DNA from: an uncultured Lachnospiraceae bacterium
GTDB lineage: Bacteria; Bacillota; Clostridia; Lachnospirales; Lachnospiraceae
Assembly: GCA_910579645.1 (NCBI GenBank)
Contig: CAJTVK010000038.1
Coordinates: 1-28,908 of the forward strand
Direction: 5' to 3'
Length of the DNA: 28,908 bases
In this document: positions 25,528 to 28,908 of the stretch, one piece after another
How positions within the stretch are numbered: the first letter of the stretch is position 1
How the letters are laid out: each line of letters begins with the position of its first letter
The notes under the pieces: model-generated
What the model was told of the DNA's origin: nothing
The model's input: the letters and a program-made list of their open reading frames with translations, nothing else
The model's database searches: none
Translations under genes and position numbers: made by a program

Positions 25528-25559
25528 GAAATAATTACCTCTATTTTAGTAATTATTTC
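25528..25559 (-). terminator. Terminator of the TerB/membrane operon
   Basis: GAAATAATTAC (25528-25538) pairs with GTAATTATTTC (25549-25559), an 11-bp stem with 10-nt loop, followed on the minus strand by TTTTTATGC. It lies about 130 bp after the last operon gene. Confidence 0.7.
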
Positions 25560-25690
25560 TAAATTCTCTTTAATAACAGCATTAAATCTCTTAACAACAT
25601 TCCCCTACTTTTTCAACTTTCCGCACCCATCCTTTCCTGATAGCAGTTTCAATGATATTACGCCCCAAGGGGCGGAGAATGTACCCATTC

Positions 25691-26848
25691 TCATTCAAAA
25701 TCAAATTCCGTTCCTCTAATCTGGGCAAAAAATTCCTGTTCCAAAAATTCTTTTTTCAATCTCCGCATAAAAGAAATATCAGTAGCAACTCTATAAACCG
25801 TAACAATTAATCCCCCAATGTCCAAATTCCGTAATGCATCTTTATTCCCAACACTTACGCTTCCACCTACATAAATCAGATTGCTTGCACTCGCAATAAC
25901 ATTAGAATAACTTAGTATTTTTCTTGTCCGCACCTCATACAAACTTCTATTCCCATCCACGCTTTCATCATAAAACAAACTGTGAACCATGGATATTAAG
26001 GTATTGATTAATATAGAAAATCCAGCTTGTTTTCCTACCGCAACTACATTGGACATATCTAACCCTCTTTTAGCCAAATCTGCTGCCAATTCTGCATTGA
26101 TAATAGAAATAACAGGGAATGGCAAACTGTTCTTTGTATTCAGGTCTGTTCTCAAATGATGAATTTCTTTAACCAACGAAGCCCCTATCTTTTCTTTCCC
26201 CTCTAACCCCTCATTTAATAACTTATCTTTAGTTTTACTGAAAACAAGCCCTGTATCTGCGTGGTTTCTAAAATAATCTCTATTATTTTCGTTTGGATAA
26301 ATATGATAGGACTGCCAGTCCTTATTAGTCAGGGTAGAAGTTGCAATATTAGCAGTGCCTATAACCAGTCCAAGAATTGGGTCATGCCCCAATGCCGTTA
26401 CACGGTGCCCCATCTGTTTTCCACCTTTCAATGCCCCATTTGACCCTATATTTGCATCAAATGGAACATGAGGACTCCCAAGAATTTCATTTAAAGATGG
26501 ATTATAGTATCTATGCGCACGGTCATAAGTTCTTTCATCAGATAATATTTTAGGCTTTTTTACTTCTTTTGCGGCCGCCTGATCGTTCAGCCTCTCCGGA
26601 AATTGTGTAATCGTATATTGGCGTACTATCTGCAATGCTACCGCAACAAACAAAAAAGCCACATCCACTTTCTTCAATCCGGTACAGATTTCAAATTTTT
26701 TATCAATATCTTCCAAAATCTGTTCCGCATTTTTTGCCACATCAGCAACCCTGTTAGATTCGTCAATTATTTTCTGCGTATTTTCAAAAATAATATCCGT
26801 TTCACGGTTTAGCTGCCGTCGCTTCTCTTGTAATTCCTCCAAATTCAT
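25691..26848 (-). CDS. Unrecognised coiled-coil membrane protein, last gene of the TerB operon
   Basis: From the ATG at 26848 (GGAGG 9 nt upstream) the product has 385 aa. Residues 1-58 are a charged coiled coil; ~61-78 (VDVAFLFVAVALQIVRQY) is a hydrophobic helix; a Pro/Tyr/Asn-rich stretch (DRAHRYYNPSLNEILGSPH) leads to a Gly-rich GHDPILGLVIGTANIATST (~154-172). Two more hydrophobic helices follow (AGFSILINTLISMVHSL; NVIASASNLIYVGGSVSVG), and a final LDIGGLIVTVYRVATDISFMRRLKKEF amphipathic helix. No nuclease, protease or nucleotide motif is seen. I do not recognise the family by name. It lies 15 bp after the second Gly-rich protein. A pore-forming or membrane-remodelling effector fits the pattern; this is inference. 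Confidence 0.78.
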   Translation of the reverse strand: MNLEELQEKRRQLNRETDIIFENTQKIIDESNRVADVAKNAEQILEDIDKKFEICTGLKKVDVAFLFVAVALQIVRQYTITQFPERLNDQAAAKEVKKPKILSDERTYDRAHRYYNPSLNEILGSPHVPFDANIGSNGALKGGKQMGHRVTALGHDPILGLVIGTANIATSTLTNKDWQSYHIYPNENNRDYFRNHADTGLVFSKTKDKLLNEGLEGKEKIGASLVKEIHHLRTDLNTKNSLPFPVISIINAELAADLAKRGLDMSNVVAVGKQAGFSILINTLISMVHSLFYDESVDGNRSLYEVRTRKILSYSNVIASASNLIYVGGSVSVGNKDALRNLDIGGLIVTVYRVATDISFMRRLKKEFLEQEFFAQIRGTEFDFE

Positions 26849-26862
26849 ACTGTGCAGCCTCC

Positions 26863-27270
26863 CTAGGAACACCGTTGCAAACTAAGCAAGTCATTGTATT
26901 CTTTCCTTATGCTTATCACCTTTTCTATTGCGGCGTTTTCTTCTTCCAGTTCCTTTATATATGTCGCATATTGATTAAGCAACTCTTCATACTGATTTCT
27001 GTCAATTTCCCATTTCCCCTTTTTCTCCAAAAATTCTTTTGCCTGCAGGCGAATCTTTTCTTCGTATTCACGCGAAGCTTCCACATAGCCTTCTTTCCGC
27101 GCTTCTTCTTTTATTTTCTTTTCATGCACCTTCCCGGCTATAATTCCCGTCGGAACTACATTTACCAGTACCGGTGCTGCCATAAGCCCTGCTGCTGGGA
27201 GCATGACAGGTGCTGCAATTACTGTGCCCACTGCACACATACTCCCTAACAAATATTTGCCAAAGCCCAT
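26863..27270 (-). CDS. Glycine-zipper-like membrane protein, paralogue 2
   Basis: From the ATG at 27270 (AAAGGAG 8 nt upstream) the product has 135 aa. A hydrophobic N-terminus MGFGKYLLGSMCAVGTVIAA and a Pro/Val/Gly-rich second half form a hairpin to ~46; then comes a charged helical stalk (HEKKIKEEARKEGYVEASREY) and a coiled coil to the end QRCS. N-terminus, stalk and C-terminal Cys-Ser match its upstream neighbour; the hydrophobic part is about 29 residues shorter. No known family. Probably tandem duplication followed by divergence, with the membrane part changed more than the stalk. Confidence 0.8.
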   Translation of the reverse strand: MGFGKYLLGSMCAVGTVIAAPVMLPAAGLMAAPVLVNVVPTGIIAGKVHEKKIKEEARKEGYVEASREYEEKIRLQAKEFLEKKGKWEIDRNQYEELLNQYATYIKELEEENAAIEKVISIRKEYNDLLSLQRCS

Positions 27271-27325
27271 AATATACTCCTTTCCCAATGAAACAATCCG
27301 CTCCTTGCCATTTATTTACAGTCCG

Positions 27326-27820
27326 CTATGAGCAATACCGCAAATTGCGCAATTCATCATATTGGTTCCTTACACGCAACACTTCCTCCATAGCGGCATT
27401 TTCGTCTACCAGTTCCTTTATATAAGCCTCATATTCATTAAGCAGTTCATTATACTCATCACTCTTAATTTTCCATTCTCCCTCTTCTTTTAAGAATATT
27501 TCTGCCTGTCGGCGAAGCTTTTCTTCATATTCTTGTGATGCTGCTATATAACCGTTCCTTCTTCCTTCTGCACGTACTTCGTCCATTTTCTTTTCATGCG
27601 CACTTCCAACAGCCATTCCTGCCGTTCCGGCGGCAACGGCTGTTGCAGCAACAGTTCCTGTTGATACTGCCATCATTCCCGTTCCCAAAGCAAGCCCTGC
27701 TCCTGTCGCACCCAAAGCACTGGTCGCTATACCAAGTCCCGCTGCCGGAAGCACAACCGGCGCAGCAATAACAGCTCCAACTGCACATATGCCTCCTAGT
27801 ACATATTTACCAAATCCCAT
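27326..27820 (-). CDS. Glycine/alanine-rich membrane protein, paralogue 1
   Basis: From the ATG at 27820 (GAGGTGG site) the product has 164 aa. The first ~75 residues are almost only Gly, Ala, Val, Thr and Met with small-residue spacing (GATGAGLALGTGMMAVSTGT), typical of glycine-zipper helices that pack or insert in membranes. Then follow a charged stalk (HEKKMDEVRAEGRRNGYIAASQEYEEK) and a coiled coil ending RYCS. It has no signal peptide and no known domain, and shares start, stalk and Cys-Ser end with the next gene. Bacteriocin-like pores, phage-lysis proteins or membrane sensors of this composition exist; none is certain here. Confidence 0.8.
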   Translation of the reverse strand: MGFGKYVLGGICAVGAVIAAPVVLPAAGLGIATSALGATGAGLALGTGMMAVSTGTVAATAVAAGTAGMAVGSAHEKKMDEVRAEGRRNGYIAASQEYEEKLRRQAEIFLKEEGEWKIKSDEYNELLNEYEAYIKELVDENAAMEEVLRVRNQYDELRNLRYCS

Positions 27821-27857
27821 AATATCCACCTCTCTTATTATTTTTTTATTTAATGAA

Positions 27858-28274
27858 TTATTTCAACTCCAGCAACTTGTCCCCCCTCTTATTCCATTCA
27901 ATTCCTTCACTGACCCATTTTTCCACTTTGTCTAAAGCTCCCAAACTGACTCCAAGTTCATTTGTAATCATCCGCATTTCCTGTCGTTCACTATCCACAT
28001 ATTTATTATCAATCCAACATAATTGAACCGCCTGTATCAAAAAGAACATCTTTTCCTTGTTCGTTTTAAAATTGACATCAATTTTTTCCCTGCTGTCCTT
28101 CATGCTATCTATCATTTTTTTCGCTTCTTCACCCAGCCCCATAGCATCCGCTGCCTTTTGGTAAAACATCAATTCTTCTTCCGGCAACTCTCCATCGCAT
28201 TTTGCCAGCCTGATTAATCCTTTTAAAAAATTAACTTTTCCCACTTCAGTTGTTAAAATTGCATTTACATCCAT
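27858..28274 (-). CDS. TerB-like domain protein
   Basis: A 138-aa helical acidic protein with the TerB/DjlA-type pattern: VNFLKGLIRLAKCDGELPEEELMFYQKAADAMGL (~14-47) and a second half VQLCWIDNKYVDSERQEMRMITNELGV. The two acidic CDGEL/IDNKYVDSE motifs correspond to the metal-binding turns of TerB. Such domains occur in tellurite/stress and phage-defence gene sets near membranes. Here it is the first gene of the operon, preceded by GGGAGGG before the ATG, and lies directly behind the operator. It could sense or scaffold the membrane proteins encoded downstream. Confidence 0.8.
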   Translation of the reverse strand: MDVNAILTTEVGKVNFLKGLIRLAKCDGELPEEELMFYQKAADAMGLGEEAKKMIDSMKDSREKIDVNFKTNKEKMFFLIQAVQLCWIDNKYVDSERQEMRMITNELGVSLGALDKVEKWVSEGIEWNKRGDKLLELK

Positions 28275-28313
28275 CGAAATTCCCTCCCAATTCTATTTAT
28301 AAATCTCATTTTT

Positions 28314-28342
28314 ATCCTAGCCCAAAATGTTCTAAATGTCAA
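28314..28342 (-). promoter_or_regulatory. Promoter of the TerB operon
   Basis: On the minus strand TTGACA (28337-28342) lies in the spacer of the operator and, after exactly 17 bp, TAGGAT (28314-28319) forms the -10. The spacing is ideal and the -35 is perfect. Confidence 0.7.
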
Positions 28343-28359
28343 TAGAACATTTTGGGCTA
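28318..28359. promoter_or_regulatory. 17+17 bp perfect inverted repeat operator
   Basis: TAGCCCAAAATGTTCTA (28318-28334) is exactly inverted as TAGAACATTTTGGGCTA (28343-28359) around AATGTCAA. It sits between the divergent TerB operon and XRE-type gene and covers the -35 of the operon promoter, a layout expected for a repressor dimer. The adjacent regulator is the obvious candidate to bind it. Confidence 0.8.
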
Positions 28360-28404
28360 CATTAATATGTAAATAGAAAAAGGAAAAGCAAGGAGGGGAT
28401 AACT

Positions 28405-28620
28405 ATCTTCCATCGAATCAGGGACTTGCGGGAGGATGCCGACCTACGGCAAACAGAACTAAGTAAATATCTAAATATTTCTCAACGTGCCTATTCGCAT
28501 TATGAAAATGGCACACGGGATATCCCAACTAATATTTTAATTGCTATTGCCGATTTTTATAATGTTAGCATAGACTACCTGTTAGAACGGACAGACTGCA
28601 AAACAATAAATACCCAATAA
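28405..28620 (+). CDS. Small XRE-type transcriptional regulator
   Basis: The HTH motif is complete: DLRQTELSKYLNISQRAYSHYENGTRDIP, then an LLERTD ending, typical of Cro/C1-type regulators of about 70 aa. No ATG, GTG or TTG fits the good AAGGAGGGG site at 28390-28398. In frame, the normal family start (FHRIRDLRED) would begin at ATC 28405, 6 nt after that site, giving 71 aa. A TTG at 28426 would give 64 aa but is about 27 nt away and would remove much of helix 1. A rare ATC/ATA start is therefore likely, or a mutated ATG. It probably represses the divergent TerB operon and itself. Confidence 0.8.
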   Translation: MFHRIRDLREDADLRQTELSKYLNISQRAYSHYENGTRDIPTNILIAIADFYNVSIDYLLERTDCKTINTQ

Positions 28621-28654
28621 GTTGTTCCGCTTTTTTATAACAATTACAGTTTTG

Positions 28655-28679
28655 AAGGATATCCTTTTTGAATATCCTT
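28655..28679. terminator. Hairpin between convergent regulator genes
   Basis: AAGGATAT (28655-28662) and ATATCCTT (28672-28679) pair with a 9-nt loop between the XRE-type gene and the minus-strand excisionase-like gene. It may end one or both transcripts; the T-run is short. Confidence 0.4.
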
Positions 28680-28688
28680 TCTATATAT

Positions 28689-28707
28689 GCCCAAAAATGT
28701 TGTAAAT
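28689..28707 (+). promoter_or_regulatory. Second half-site of the operator motif
   Basis: GCCCAAAAATGTTGTAAAT closely resembles one arm of the operator at 28318 (GCCCAAAATGTTCTAAAT), with an extra A and one change. It lies just before the stop codon of the excisionase-like gene. It could be a weaker binding site of the same regulator, but no second arm is seen. Confidence 0.4.
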
Positions 28708-28862
28708 CACCTTATCGTATCAAAGATACTCCTCGGAATTTTCCAATACCTCCCAAATTTAACTGCCGGTATTGTTCCCTCTTTAATCATCCGGTAAACG
28801 GTAGACGGGCTAATCTCCAGCCTCTCGCAAAATTCTTTTACTGTCATATAAGATTTCTCCAT
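28707..28862 (-). CDS. Excisionase-family helix-turn-helix protein
   Basis: A 51-aa protein, MEKSYMTVKEFCERLEISPS, then TVYRMIKEGTIPAVKFGRYW and KIPRSIFDTIR. This is a MerR/HTH_17-type DNA-binding fold: recognition helix followed by the GR-W-IP wing. Such small proteins are excisionases or accessory regulators in Firmicutes elements. The ribosome site in front is poor (GGATAAAAA). No integrase gene follows in its direction inside the window, so it may belong to a module that continues to the right. Confidence 0.82.
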   Translation of the reverse strand: MEKSYMTVKEFCERLEISPSTVYRMIKEGTIPAVKFGRYWKIPRSIFDTIR

Positions 28863-28908
28863 TTTTTATCCTTTCCAAAGCAAACTGCTTTTCTAATTAT
28901 TTATAAAA

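Noticed and set aside
25587..25690. Open frame after the last operon gene reading NENGYILRPLGRNIIETA
   Set aside because: No start codon or ribosome site; it might be a gene scar, but a single short frame is too weak to call.
1..28908. tRNA or rRNA genes
   Set aside because: No cloverleaf with a TTCGAATC-type arm or rRNA-like stretch was noticed on either strand.

Overview
The window looks like part of a Gram-positive anaerobe chromosome, most likely Lachnospiraceae/Clostridia. The reasons are strong AGGAGG-type ribosome sites, a CIRCE-controlled clpB, DUF1576 and DUF4250 proteins, a RACo-type ferredoxin/ASKHA activator, and mobile-element families (RepA/DUF6017, ParM-like actin, DUF5688, DUF932, Tn916-type integrase) typical of that group. 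Nearly everything is coded on the minus strand; only one small HTH regulator near the right end is on the plus strand.

Layout. (A) 1-~3868 is the decaying end of an integrated conjugative or plasmid-like element. It holds a cluster of three hairpins that could be an oriT, nine phased iterons, an unrecognised 439-aa protein, a RepA (DUF6017) remnant fused to another truncated gene, a ParR-like small protein and a frameshifted ParM-like actin. It abuts a polysaccharide deacetylase gene cut off after residue 97, so the junction near 3868 looks like the element/chromosome boundary. (B) ~3868-~10985 is chromosomal: deacetylase 5' part, a small conserved protein, a DUF1576 membrane protein, a nested inverted-repeat element, a RACo-like activator translationally overlapped with a DUF4250 protein, and clpB with a sigma-A promoter overlapped by CIRCE. 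(C) ~11000-28908 is a second integrated element that starts just behind the clpB promoter: Tn916-type integrase, excisionase, P-loop replication ATPase, an AT-rich unknown cargo gene, then a GC-richer block with DUF5688, a Rad52-type annealase, DUF3848-like, YqaJ exonuclease, a small protein and DUF932. Its right end is not identified.

The last 7.4 kb are AT-richer cargo. First comes a three-gene membrane cassette (NADase-type glycan-binding protein, zinc-ribbon membrane protein, DUF2085). Then comes a compact four-gene operon: TerB-like protein, two tandem paralogous glycine/alanine-rich membrane proteins that both end in Cys-Ser, and an unrecognised coiled-coil membrane protein. This operon is transcribed from a promoter buried in a 17+17 bp inverted repeat and diverges from a small XRE-type regulator that lacks a normal start codon. 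It is the best candidate here for an undescribed system, possibly a membrane-acting defence or toxin module; that function is inference only.

How the parts work together: element C can integrate and excise (Int/Xis), probably replicate (P-loop ATPase) and recombine (exonuclease plus annealase), and it carries regulated membrane cargo. Element A kept its DNA sites but lost RepA and probably ParM, so it looks immobile.
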